DNA of 64,000 nt. Source: Prodigiosinella aquatilis (lineage in GTDB: Bacteria; Pseudomonadota; Gammaproteobacteria; Enterobacterales; Enterobacteriaceae). The stretch covers positions 868,001 through 932,000 of the forward strand of contig CP128857.1 in assembly GCA_030388725.1 (NCBI GenBank), read 5' to 3'. The notes under the pieces were generated by a model. The model had not been told where the DNA came from and did no database searches. It saw only the letters and a program-made list of their open reading frames with translations. The translations under genes and the position numbers were made by a program. Of this stretch, positions 43,829 to 52,692 are shown in pieces (the stretch's first letter is position 1; every line of letters begins with the position of its first letter).

Positions 43829-44164
43829 TTACAGTGCAGGCTTGTTATTCAGGTTTGTGAGTACGCCGTCACTGTTAAACGTCAATGTCAAGGTTTGCTG
43901 TTTTACTGCTTCGTGACCAGGTTGTTGGCGGAAGACATAATACCAGGTATTGCTACCAAACGGATCTTTCAGCATCGGTGTACCCAAGATATAGACAACC
44001 TGTTGTTTGGTCATACCGGTGTGAATTTTGGCGACATCAGCCGGTGCCAGATAGTTTCCCTGGTTGATGTCCGGCCGATAAACCACTTTTTCTAGCGTGG
44101 AACATCCGGCAGTCAGCATAACAACAACCACCGTGGCGACGATAGTTAGCGTTTTACAGCGCAT
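43829..44164 (-). CDS. bamE: Outer membrane protein assembly factor BamE
   Basis: A 111-residue lipoprotein of the BAM complex, which inserts beta-barrel proteins into the outer membrane. The lipobox MLTAGC places the lipidated residue at Cys21. The SmpA/OmlA fold is shown by VYRPDINQGNYLAPADVAKI and GMTKQQVVYILGTPMLKDPF. The frame is open to 44260, but the signal peptide starts at 44164, which also gives the family length. Confidence 0.95.
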   Translation of the reverse strand: MRCKTLTIVATVVVVMLTAGCSTLEKVVYRPDINQGNYLAPADVAKIHTGMTKQQVVYILGTPMLKDPFGSNTWYYVFRQQPGHEAVKQQTLTLTFNSDGVLTNLNNKPAL

Positions 44165-44346
44165 AGTGATTACATTCCTTAAGGGCATAGGTTGCAGATG
44201 ATAATAGACCTTGCCTGACTTGAAAACCTGCAAGACCCATGTAAGACCTCGGGAAGTCAAAAAAGTTGGGCTTTTTTATGGCATCCATCTCAACAACCAC
44301 CCCGTAGGTCGTTACAGTGCACTGTTAAAAAACACATTCAATGTTT

Positions 44347-46008
44347 TTATGCGGCTAACAACTCTTTTGCGTTTGCCAGCGTATTTTTCGTTACGGCACT
44401 GCCACCCAGCAGGCGAGCGAGTTCCTGTAATCGTGCCCGCTTATCCAACGGCTGCATCAGGGTTTCTGTTTCCGAACCGTCAGTTTGTTTGCTGACAAAA
44501 AAGTGGTGATGGCCGCAGCCTGCGACTTGTGGCAGGTGGGTAACACACATAACCTGAGTGGATTCCCCCAACTGACGCAACATCTTACCGACAATAGCCG
44601 CCGTTGGGCCACTAATACCGACATCGACTTCGTCGAAAATCAGCGCCGGAGTATCCATTTTCTGTGCTGTAATGACCTGAATGATCAGAGCAATACGAGA
44701 AAGCTCGCCACCAGATGCTACTTTCACCAGTGATTGGTGGGGCTGGCCTGGGTTAGTCGTCACGCGGAATTCAATATGGTCTGCACCATTGATGCCGAGA
44801 GATTCCGGTGCAAACTCGACGTTTATGCTGAAATGCCCGTGCGGCATAGCCAGGGCATGCATATTGGTTGTGATCAACTGTGCTAGCTCACTAGCATGGT
44901 GGCTACGGCGAATATGTAATTGTTCAGCCAAATGCAGGGCTTGTTGATGGTACTCACTCACTGTGCGACTCAGCATTTCATGATCGCTTTCCTGCTGATC
45001 CAGTTGCTGTTGCTCATTAAGCATTTGTTGATAAAAAGTGGGTAGATCTTCCGGTGCAATGTGATGCTTTCTGGCCAGTGTTAATTGTCGGGAAATGCGC
45101 TGTTCCAGTTCGTACAATCTGATTGGATCAAGGTCCATCTGGTCGCTGTAATGACGCAACTCATCACTGACCTCGCTGATTTGGATGTCGGCTTCTTCCA
45201 GTAATGTCAGTGTTCCAGCGAGTTTTTCATCCATGCTGATCAGTTCAGAAAGCTGATGTTTTGCGGTGTGCAACATACTGAGCAAGTTTTGTTCTTCACC
45301 TTCACTAAGCAGTTGTAGCGCTTGTTGGCTAAGAGCGAGCAGCTGTCCGCTGTTGGACAGACGCTTGTACTCGGCATCAATCTGTTCATATTCTCCGGCC
45401 TGTGGAGCGAAGTCATTCAGTTCTTTCAGTTGGTATTGCAGAAGTTCCCGGCGTGCTTCCCGTTCAATGGTTGCCTGCTGGTGTTGGGCCAGTTCACGAC
45501 AGCTTTGGTGCCACTGTTGCCAGACTTGCTGCATGGCAGAAAGTAATTGAGGTTCATCGGCGTAGGCATCCAGCAGATGGCGCTGATGTTCTGGTTTAAG
45601 CAACAGTTGGTGTGCATGTTGACCGTGTAGTTGGATCAGATGTTGGCCCAGTTCCCGTAGTTGGGAAAGCGGAACAGCGGTACCGTTAATAAAACCACGG
45701 GAACGTCCGTCGGCACCGATAACTCGTCGCAGCAGGCATTCATTGCTGTCATCAAGCTGGTTTTGCTCCAGCCAGACCAATGCCGCCGGGGTGTCAGCCA
45801 GTGAAAAACGGGCGCAGATATCTGCACGTGCCGCTTCCGGACGAACCATGCTGGCATCAGAACGGTTCCCGAGGCAGAGACCGAGAGCATCAATCGCAAT
45901 GGATTTACCTGCACCGGTTTCGCCGGTAATGACGCTCATCCCGGCTTGAAAATCAATTTCCAGTTCGCGCACGATGGCGAAGTTACTGATAGTGAGTTGC
46001 GCCAGCAT
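44347..46008 (-). CDS. recN: DNA repair protein RecN
   Basis: A 553-residue SMC-like ATPase that acts early in double-strand break repair. Walker A is GETGAGKS near residue 30. Two coiled-coil arms span ~160-370, and the C-terminal head has LVKVASGGELSRIALIIQV and Walker B ALIFDEVDVGISGPTA. A LexA box lies 48 bases upstream, in line with SOS control. Position between bamE and nadK is the conserved enterobacterial order. Confidence 0.96.
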   Translation of the reverse strand: MLAQLTISNFAIVRELEIDFQAGMSVITGETGAGKSIAIDALGLCLGNRSDASMVRPEAARADICARFSLADTPAALVWLEQNQLDDSNECLLRRVIGADGRSRGFINGTAVPLSQLRELGQHLIQLHGQHAHQLLLKPEHQRHLLDAYADEPQLLSAMQQVWQQWHQSCRELAQHQQATIEREARRELLQYQLKELNDFAPQAGEYEQIDAEYKRLSNSGQLLALSQQALQLLSEGEEQNLLSMLHTAKHQLSELISMDEKLAGTLTLLEEADIQISEVSDELRHYSDQMDLDPIRLYELEQRISRQLTLARKHHIAPEDLPTFYQQMLNEQQQLDQQESDHEMLSRTVSEYHQQALHLAEQLHIRRSHHASELAQLITTNMHALAMPHGHFSINVEFAPESLGINGADHIEFRVTTNPGQPHQSLVKVASGGELSRIALIIQVITAQKMDTPALIFDEVDVGISGPTAAIVGKMLRQLGESTQVMCVTHLPQVAGCGHHHFFVSKQTDGSETETLMQPLDKRARLQELARLLGGSAVTKNTLANAKELLAA

Positions 46009-46055
46009 GGTAGTTTCCTGTATGTAACAACAAGTGTGATTACGTACAGTATAAA

Positions 46056-46071
46056 CTGGTTTTTTATACAG
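46056..46071 (-). promoter_or_regulatory. LexA box of recN
   Basis: CTG-N10-CAG (CTGGTTTTTTATACAG) within a good match to the SOS box, 48 bases before the recN start. E. coli recN has more than one box; only this one is clear here. Confidence 0.75.
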
Positions 46072-46092
46072 TAAAGTGGCTTGCGGTCATTT

Positions 46093-46971
46093 TTAGAACA
46101 ATTTTTTAGACCATCCGAGTTTGCTACTTAATGTATTGAAATAGCTGTAATCTTTGGGATGAATGAGGTTGAGGTGATGTTTGCTGCGGCGGATGAAAAC
46201 CTCTTCGCCCTCCTGTATTGGCAGCGAGATCTGGCTGTCACAGCTGATTTCCAGATCGTTAGTGATTTTGGAGAACTTCAGCCGAATAGTACTGCTGCTG
46301 TTAATTACCAGCGGACGTGCCGACAGTGTGTGCGGGAACATGGGAACCAGTGCAATGGCATCCAGCGTAGGGGTAAGAATAGGGCCGCCTCCAGAAAGGG
46401 AATAAGCGGTGGAACCGGTAGGGGTGGAAATGATCAGACCATCTGAACGTTGAGAAAAGGCAAAGCTATCATCGATATAGACTTCAAACTCGATCATATG
46501 AGCGACTTTCCCCGGATGAAGAACGACTTCGTTGATCGCTGTGCTAATACTGTTGGCCTGCTTTGTGCGGCATACCTGTGCTTCCAGCATGAAGCGGCTT
46601 TCGCAAATATAATGACCTGCCAGCACATCACTGAGCTGTTGCTGAGTATGGTCGGGATCCAAATCAGTGAGGAAACCAAGGTTACCGCGGTTAACACCGA
46701 TCACGCTAACATCATAACGTGAAAGTATTCGTGCTGCTCCCAGCATATTGCCGTCCCCCCCAATCACGATGGCCAGATCTGCCTGTCGCCCGATATCATC
46801 CAAATTACCGGTTACGGCGTCTTTCAGATTGAGGGCGTGGGCAATCTGTGGTTCGAGCAGCACGGAGTAGCCTTTATCGCTCAACCAGTGATATAGCATG
46901 TCATGAGTGGTCAGTGCCGTGGGATGGCGCGGATGACCGACAATGCCGATGCAGTTAAATAGTTTGTTCAT
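46093..46971 (-). CDS. nadK: NAD kinase
   Basis: 292 residues, equal to E. coli. It phosphorylates NAD to NADP. The catalytic GGDGN motif is in AIVIGGDGNMLGAARIL, and the NAD-binding TPTGSTAYSLSGGGPI follows. The frame is open up to 47109 and would overlap the grpE start; ATG at 46971 (MNKLFNCIGIVGHPRHPTAL) is the homologous start. Divergent from grpE. Confidence 0.96.
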   Translation of the reverse strand: MNKLFNCIGIVGHPRHPTALTTHDMLYHWLSDKGYSVLLEPQIAHALNLKDAVTGNLDDIGRQADLAIVIGGDGNMLGAARILSRYDVSVIGVNRGNLGFLTDLDPDHTQQQLSDVLAGHYICESRFMLEAQVCRTKQANSISTAINEVVLHPGKVAHMIEFEVYIDDSFAFSQRSDGLIISTPTGSTAYSLSGGGPILTPTLDAIALVPMFPHTLSARPLVINSSSTIRLKFSKITNDLEISCDSQISLPIQEGEEVFIRRSKHHLNLIHPKDYSYFNTLSSKLGWSKKLF

Positions 46972-47034
46972 TGAATCGATTATCCTCACCAAAGTGTCCG
47001 GCACTCCGTGTTTTAAGGCAATATGTGAATCGTT

Positions 47035-47064
47035 CCCTTGAAACCCCGCGTTTGATCCCCATAA
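47035..47064 (+). promoter_or_regulatory. Sigma-32 heat-shock promoter of grpE
   Basis: A -35 element CCCTTGAAA (47035-47043) and a -10 element CCCCATAA (47057-47064), with a 13-base spacer, match the RpoH consensus. It lies 44 bases before the grpE start. Confidence 0.88.
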
Positions 47065-47107
47065 TAAGCGAACTAGCGAGAACAATGCTAAAACCGCGGA
47101 GAATTTC

Positions 47108-47695
47108 ATGAGTAGTAAAGATCAGAAGTCACCTGACGAGCAAGTCTTGGATCAAAAGGAAACGGCAGAAGGGCAGAAAGCGGAAGCCATGCCGGAGATG
47201 ACAGAAGTGGTTGACCCGCGTGATGAGCGTATTGCCGAACTGGAAGCACAGTTGAACGATGTGCAGCAGCGTGAACGTGATAACGTGATGCGTGCTCGCG
47301 CAGAGATTGAGAATATTCGTCGCCGTACGGATATTGACATTGAAAAGGCCCACAAATTTGCATTGGAAAAGTTTGCGGGTGAAATGTTACCGGTGATTGA
47401 TAATCTGGAGCGCGCACTGGAAATGGCCGACAAGTCTGATGAAGCACTGTCTGCCATGATTGAAGGTGTTGAACTGACGCTGAAATCTCTGTTGGCGGCA
47501 GTGCATAAGTTTGGTATTGATGTGGTTGACGAGGTCAATGTACCGTTCAATCCGGAAATCCATCAGGCCATGACTATGCTTGAATCTGCCGATCATCAGC
47601 CGAATCACGTCATGATGGTGATGCAGAAAGGTTACACGTTGAATGGTCGACTACTGCGTCCGGCAATGGTGGCTGTGTCTAAAGCCAAAGAATAA
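47108..47695 (+). CDS. grpE: Nucleotide exchange factor GrpE
   Basis: A 195-residue cochaperone that releases ADP from DnaK. Acidic N-terminus, long helical coiled coil (~35-90, ERIAELEAQLNDVQQRERDN), then the DnaK-contacting beta domain with NVPFNPEIHQAMTMLE and GYTLNGRLLRPAMVAVSK. Heat-shock promoter upstream. The terminator region downstream has been hit by an IS256-family element. Confidence 0.96.
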   Translation: MSSKDQKSPDEQVLDQKETAEGQKAEAMPEMTEVVDPRDERIAELEAQLNDVQQRERDNVMRARAEIENIRRRTDIDIEKAHKFALEKFAGEMLPVIDNLERALEMADKSDEALSAMIEGVELTLKSLLAAVHKFGIDVVDEVNVPFNPEIHQAMTMLESADHQPNHVMMVMQKGYTLNGRLLRPAMVAVSKAKE

Positions 47696-47707
47696 TATTT
47701 CCTTTTC

Positions 47708-47744
47708 TCCGAAGACAATGGCTTCGCGGCGGTTGTCTTCGAAG
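47708..47744 (+). terminator. Stem-loop after grpE, abutting the IS insertion
   Basis: CCGAAGACAA faces TTGTCTTCGAAG across a GC-rich loop. The stem ends where the IS256-family element begins, so the natural T run may have been displaced to the far side of the element. Confidence 0.6.
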
Positions 47745-49039
47745 AGAGAGCGTTCAGAATTCTGTGTCACGTTAAAAACTCTATAGCGTTATCACACTAT
47801 TCAGTCGTCCTTCAAAATAAATGGCTAACTGCGACAATGTCAAATTCCAGTTCTGGATCGGCATTGTCCATTTCTCCCGTGCATTCATCAGTCCCAGATA
47901 AAGCAGTTTCAACAGGCTGTTTTCATTCGGAAAAGCGCCTTTGGTTTTGGTCAGTTTCCTGAACTGACGGTGCACCGATTCTATCGCGTTGGTTGTGTAG
48001 ATCACTTTGCGTATGTTAGCCGGGTAGCGGAAGTACGCTGACAGGTTTTCCCACTTGCGCCGCCATGACTGGAGCACCACCGGATATTGCTGACCCCATT
48101 TGGCCTCCAGCTCATCCAGTGCCGTTTCTGCGGCTTCTTTTGACACCGCACGATACACCGGCTTCAGGTCGGCCATGAAGGCTTTATGGTGCTTTGAGGC
48201 CACGTATTTAATCGAGTTGCGTATCTGGTGAATAACGCACAACTGCACCTCTGTCTGCGGATAAATGCTGTTTATCGCCTCCGGGAACCCAGTCAGTCCG
48301 TCCACGCAGGCTATCAGGATGTCTTCAACGCCACGGTTTTGCAGATCGCTTAATACAGATAGCCAGAAGTTTGCCCCTTCGCTTTCCGACAGATACAGAC
48401 CCAGAACTTCTTTTTTGCCTTCCAGATTCAGCGCCAGCACAGTGTAAACGGCTTTGCTCTGGTAACGGCCATCCTCGCGGATTTTATAGTGAATGGCGTC
48501 CAGCCAGACGAAAGGATAAACTTTCTCCAGCGGGCGCTGTTGCCACTGTTTTAACTCAGGAATGACTTTATCGGTGACGGCACTGATGGTGGCGGTAGAC
48601 ACGCTGAATGCGTATAAATCTTCAATCTCCCGGCTGATATCCTGGTAACTCATCCCCAGCGCAAACAGACGAATGATTTTGCGCTCGATCTCATCGGACA
48701 GTGTGGTCTGATGCTTTTTCACCAGTTGAGGCTCAAAAGTGCCATTACGATCGCGCGGAGTCGTCAGTTCGAAGCTGCCGGTCGGGGCTTTAATGGTTTT
48801 TTTACCAGAGCCGTTTTTACGGTTGGCTTCCACATCTGAAGCCAAATGGGAGTCAAGTTCCGCAGACAGGGCTGCTTCAGTTAACTGTTTGATTAACGGG
48901 GTTAAGATGCCATCTTTGCCGGTCAGGGACTGACCGGACTGTAGCGCTTTCAGGGCTTTGTCAAAATCAAAGGGCTGGGACATTTGTCATTCCTTTTTGA
49001 TGATATATTACTGGAATGACACGGAATTTCTAACACTCC
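47745..49039 (-). mobile_element. IS256-family insertion sequence
   Basis: About 1.3 kb with a single transposase gene. Imperfect terminal repeats share the core GTGTCA (AATTCTGTGTCA on the left, AATTCCGTGTCA inverted on the right). A possible 8-bp target duplication CTTCGAAG flanks it at 47737-47744 and 49040-49047. The exact ends are uncertain by 1-3 bases because the outermost terminal bases pair poorly. Confidence 0.8.
47781..48983 (-). CDS. IS256-family transposase
   Basis: 400 residues, full length for the family, no frameshift. The DDE core is visible: first Asp in YPFVWLDAIHYKIRED, second Asp in ILIACVDGLTGFPEAI, and the catalytic Glu in VIYTTNAIESVHRQFRKLT. The N-terminal helix-turn-helix region has LFALGMSYQDISREIEDLY. 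The element is probably still active. Confidence 0.93.
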   Translation of the reverse strand: MSQPFDFDKALKALQSGQSLTGKDGILTPLIKQLTEAALSAELDSHLASDVEANRKNGSGKKTIKAPTGSFELTTPRDRNGTFEPQLVKKHQTTLSDEIERKIIRLFALGMSYQDISREIEDLYAFSVSTATISAVTDKVIPELKQWQQRPLEKVYPFVWLDAIHYKIREDGRYQSKAVYTVLALNLEGKKEVLGLYLSESEGANFWLSVLSDLQNRGVEDILIACVDGLTGFPEAINSIYPQTEVQLCVIHQIRNSIKYVASKHHKAFMADLKPVYRAVSKEAAETALDELEAKWGQQYPVVLQSWRRKWENLSAYFRYPANIRKVIYTTNAIESVHRQFRKLTKTKGAFPNENSLLKLLYLGLMNAREKWTMPIQNWNLTLSQLAIYFEGRLNSVITL

Positions 49040-49047
49040 CTTCGAAG

Positions 49048-49335
49048 ATTTCCATTCAAATTTTCCTGTCTTTCATCCTGTAATCCTTCTGTTTTTTATT
49101 GTGTTCATGTGGTGTTTTTCGCATGAAATAATAAGTATTCTTGAATTCTAAATAATTGCGTTTTCTTGTTTATAATTTGTTAATATTCGTTTGCTAAATC
49201 CGGTGTTTTTCATAGGGTAAATGCATCATTATCTTTACCTATTAGAGTAATAATTATTGCTGTTCTAAATGCACTTGATAATCATTATCATTAATGTAAA
49301 AGTAGTAAAACAACAGCTTTAGAAGGGTCACTCAT
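49048..49335 (+). promoter_or_regulatory. mntH control region
   Basis: AT-rich region with no gene, between the IS and mntH. Confidence 0.5.
49277..49293 (+). promoter_or_regulatory. Fur box before mntH
   Basis: GATAATCATTATCATTA closely matches the Fur consensus (GATAATGATAATCATTATC) and lies 42 bases before mntH. In E. coli mntH is under MntR, Fur and OxyR; no clear MntR palindrome was seen here. Confidence 0.75.
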
Positions 49336-50574
49336 ATGCCGGGAAGTCGTGTAGTCGAATCAGTCAGCCGCAAATCGAGAAAGGTTAAACTTTCTTTGAT
49401 GGGGCCGGCTTTCATCGCAGCGATCGGTTATATCGACCCTGGTAACTTCGCCACCAATATTCAGTCGGGTGCTTCTTACGGTTATCAATTGCTGTGGGTC
49501 GTGGTTTGGGCCAACCTGATGGCGATGCTGATCCAATTACTTTCAGCCAAGTTGGGCATTGCCACTGGGAAAAATCTGGCGGAGCATATCCGTGACCGTT
49601 TCCCGCGTCCTGCCGTATGGGCTTATTGGGTTCAGGCTGAGATCATTGCCATGGCAACCGATCTGGCTGAATTTATCGGGGCAGCCATCGGCTTTAAATT
49701 GCTGTTTGGCGTGTCCCTGCTGGAAGGGGCCGTACTCACCGGTATTGCGACTTTCTTAATCCTCATGCTGCAACAGCGTGGACAAAAACCACTGGAAATG
49801 GTGATTGGTGGTCTGCTGCTGTTTGTTGCGGCAGCGTACATTGTGGAATTGATTTTCTCACGTCCAGAGTTAGTGGCATTGACCAAAGGAATGGTTATTC
49901 CCAGTTTTCCGACCTCGGATGCGGTATTGCTGGCTGCCGGGGTATTGGGTGCGACTATCATGCCGCATGTGATTTATCTGCACTCATCCCTGACTCAACG
50001 GGAAGGGAAATATACATCTGCAGAGCGTTATACCGCGACTAAAGTTGATGTTTCCATAGCGATGACCATTGCGGGATTTGTGAATCTGGCGATGATGGCG
50101 ACGGCGGCTGCGGCATTTCATTTTAGTGGTAATACTGGGATTAGCGATCTCGATCAGGCTTACCTGACGTTGCAACCATTGCTGGGGCATGCTGCCGCGA
50201 CCATATTCGGCTTGAGTCTGGTGATGGCAGGGCTGTCATCAACGGTTGTGGGAACGCTGGCGGGTCAGGTGGTGATGCAAGGTTTTGTGCATTTTCATAT
50301 ACCGCTGTGGTTACGCCGCTCTGTTACTATGTTGCCGTCATTTATTGTGATTTTGTCTGGTATGGATCCCACCCGAGTGCTGGTATTGAGTCAGGTTCTG
50401 CTGAGTTTCGGGATCGCCTTGGCATTAATTCCACTGTTGGTATTTACCGGAAACCGGGAATTAATGGGTAATCTGGTCAACAGTCGGTTGATACAAAACA
50501 CGGGGAAACTGATTGTATTTATCGTTGTTTCACTGAACCTCTATCTGATTGTCGATACGCTGCTGGCGCGTTAA
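49336..50574 (+). CDS. mntH: Proton-coupled manganese transporter, NRAMP family
   Basis: A 412-residue inner-membrane importer of Mn(II) (also Fe(II)). The metal site is formed by IGYIDPGNFATNIQSG (Asp and Asn in helix 1) and ATIMPHVIYLHSSL (Met and His in helix 6). Eleven hydrophobic segments are expected and can be followed. A Fur box upstream suggests repression by iron. Single-gene unit. Confidence 0.95.
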   Translation: MPGSRVVESVSRKSRKVKLSLMGPAFIAAIGYIDPGNFATNIQSGASYGYQLLWVVVWANLMAMLIQLLSAKLGIATGKNLAEHIRDRFPRPAVWAYWVQAEIIAMATDLAEFIGAAIGFKLLFGVSLLEGAVLTGIATFLILMLQQRGQKPLEMVIGGLLLFVAAAYIVELIFSRPELVALTKGMVIPSFPTSDAVLLAAGVLGATIMPHVIYLHSSLTQREGKYTSAERYTATKVDVSIAMTIAGFVNLAMMATAAAAFHFSGNTGISDLDQAYLTLQPLLGHAAATIFGLSLVMAGLSSTVVGTLAGQVVMQGFVHFHIPLWLRRSVTMLPSFIVILSGMDPTRVLVLSQVLLSFGIALALIPLLVFTGNRELMGNLVNSRLIQNTGKLIVFIVVSLNLYLIVDTLLAR

Positions 50575-50664
50575 TCGCGCCTGTATTCCTGGTAGTATCG
50601 CGTGCATTCCTGTTTTACTACGCTTATTATTTTTCGCGGATTCTTTGTATGCCGGGGCTCAATT

Positions 50665-51246
50665 ATGTCGTCACCCATCACAATTATTGAAAAGAAGATT
50701 TTATCCGACCACTGGTTTGTTCTGAATAAATATATATTTGATCTGAAAAGAAAAAATGGCGGGATAGTTCGCCAGATGCGGGAAGTTTACGACCGGGGGA
50801 ATGGCGCGGCGATTCTGTTGTATAACCGGGATAAAGGAACTGTTGTGCTGACACGGCAATTCAGGATGCCGACATATGTTAACGGTAACGACAGCGGGAT
50901 GTTACTGGAAGTCTGTGCCGGATTGCTGGATGACCAGTCGCCGGAGGCCTGTATCCGTAATGAAGCGATTGAAGAAACTGGATACGCGATAGGAAAAGTG
51001 GAAAAGTTGTTTGAAGCGTATATGTCGCCCGGAGGGGTGACTGAACTGATTCATTTTTTTGCAGCGGAATACGATGAATCGCTGCGAGAAATGCGGGGTG
51101 GTGGCGTGGATGATGAAGATATTGAAGTTGTTGAGCTACTTTTTACCGAGGCCATGGCTCTGCTCAAAGATGGTCATATCAGAGATGGTAAGACTATTAT
51201 GTTATTACAGTACGCCCAGATTCAAGGCTGGTTTACTGAACGATAG
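50665..51246 (+). CDS. nudK: GDP-mannose pyrophosphatase (Nudix)
   Basis: 193 residues from the ATG at 50665; the frame is open upstream to 50602 but without family match. The Nudix box is in AGLLDDQSPEACIRNEAIEE followed by TGY. MEVC-type E(A/V)CAGLLD and the RQFRMPTYVNGN segment are typical of NudK. It hydrolyses GDP-mannose to GMP and mannose 1-phosphate. Followed by a strong terminator. Confidence 0.9.
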   Translation: MSSPITIIEKKILSDHWFVLNKYIFDLKRKNGGIVRQMREVYDRGNGAAILLYNRDKGTVVLTRQFRMPTYVNGNDSGMLLEVCAGLLDDQSPEACIRNEAIEETGYAIGKVEKLFEAYMSPGGVTELIHFFAAEYDESLREMRGGGVDDEDIEVVELLFTEAMALLKDGHIRDGKTIMLLQYAQIQGWFTER

Positions 51247-51267
51247 GCTGAGAGTTCAGTCATCGAT

Positions 51268-51291
51268 AAGGGGCGATGGCGCCCCTTTTTT
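51268..51291 (+). terminator. Terminator after nudK
   Basis: AAGGGGCG faces CGCCCCTT with loop ATGG, followed by a T run. It lies between the convergent nudK and tal genes and may serve both. Confidence 0.88.
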
Positions 51292-51325
51292 GTGTCCCTT
51301 ACTGTGTGCGGTGAGCCATCCGATA

Positions 51326-52276
51326 TTACAGTTTTGCAGCCAGCAACGTTTCCAGTTTCTGCTGATCGGCGGCAAACAGGCGTATACCTTCAGACAGTTT
51401 CTCTACCGCCATCGGATCCTGATTGTGCTCCCAGCGGAATTCAGCTTCCGATAGTGATAATGGGTGATGGAAACCCTCGGTGGATGGCCTGAGTTTGCGT
51501 TCTACCGGTGCGTCGTTATTTTTCAACTGTTCCAGTAGTGCAGGGGAAATGGTCAGACGATCGCAGCCCGCCAGCGCCAGAATCTGTTCTATCTTGCGGA
51601 AGCTGGCGCCCATGATGATAGTCGGGTAGCGGTATTGCTTGTAATACGTATAGATTTTACGTACCGACAGTACGCCTGGGTCCTGTTCGGCATCGTATTC
51701 GGCAACGGGTTGTCTGGTTTGATACCAGTCATAGATACGTCCGACAAAGGGAGAAATCAGGTAAACGCCAGCTTCAGCACAGGCGCGAGCCTGGGCAAAG
51801 GAAAAAAGCAGAGTCAGATTACAGTTAATACCTTCCTTCTCCAGCTCTTCGGCGGCACGAATCCCTTCCCAGGTCGCCGCCAGTTTGATCAAAATACGCG
51901 AGCGGTGAATATCTTTTTCTTCATACATGCCAATGAGCTTGCGGGCTTTGGCAACACACATCCCACGGTCAAATGACAAACGGGCATCCACTTCGGTAGA
52001 GATTCGGCCGGGAATACTTTTCAGCACTTCCGCACCAATGTTCACCGCCAGGCGGTCACTGGCGTTAATCAGTTGGGTTTCACGGGAACCGCCCTGCTTG
52101 CGGGCATAAACCAGCGCGTCGTCAAACAGTGGTTGGTATTGTGGCAGGCTGGCCGCTTTCAGGATCAGGGATGGATTGGTTGTAGCGTCCTGTGGAGAGT
52201 AATGACGGGTAGATTCGATATCGCCACTATCAGCCACCACAACGGTCAGCTGTTTAAGGGCTTCTAATTGGTTCAT
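51326..52276 (-). CDS. talA: Transaldolase
   Basis: 316 residues, the length of E. coli TalA. It transfers dihydroxyacetone units in the pentose phosphate pathway. The Schiff-base lysine is in SRILIKLAATWEGIRAAEEL. Other blocks are QDATTNPSLILKAA and GCDRLTISPALLEQL. Its place divergent from maeB is the E. coli talA-maeB order, which favours talA over talB. Single gene with an own promoter. Confidence 0.93.
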   Translation of the reverse strand: MNQLEALKQLTVVVADSGDIESTRHYSPQDATTNPSLILKAASLPQYQPLFDDALVYARKQGGSRETQLINASDRLAVNIGAEVLKSIPGRISTEVDARLSFDRGMCVAKARKLIGMYEEKDIHRSRILIKLAATWEGIRAAEELEKEGINCNLTLLFSFAQARACAEAGVYLISPFVGRIYDWYQTRQPVAEYDAEQDPGVLSVRKIYTYYKQYRYPTIIMGASFRKIEQILALAGCDRLTISPALLEQLKNNDAPVERKLRPSTEGFHHPLSLSEAEFRWEHNQDPMAVEKLSEGIRLFAADQQKLETLLAAKL

Positions 52277-52692
52277 CGCTTAACTCCTTGAACAATAATA
52301 TGAAAATAAAAACGCAGGGCAACACACTGCATCATTACCGGGAAGAGTGACATGCGCTTTCTCTGATTGCTGCGACGGGAAATGTCGATGACACAGCATA
52401 AGGCAGGCTGTCGTGCTGCATTGTGTTATCTGTTTTCTGTTGCTGGATATTTGCAGGAGAGCGGTCCCGGAGTGGCTATCTGCATTTCCCAGACTTTGAG
52501 CATAGACTCGTCCGAGAATTTATTCCTGAAGGGCGCTCGATAACTGATTTTTCCCCTCATTAATTAATTATATTAAGCGATATTCACTCTTGGATTTTGT
52601 AATGCGTCATGGTTTAACCAAAGGTGAACACTATACTTAAGTAACTCGCAACCCTACTTGAACAACAAAGCGAAAAGGTAAGGTAATTAAAA
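52277..52692. promoter_or_regulatory. Divergent talA/maeB gap
   Basis: 416 bases without a gene. The half near maeB is AT-rich (52560-52640) and probably holds its promoter; GGTAAGG precedes the maeB start. Nothing else recognised. Confidence 0.4.

Noticed and set aside
46021..46060. Additional LexA boxes before recN
   Set aside because: Other CTG/CAG words there do not have the required 10-base spacing.
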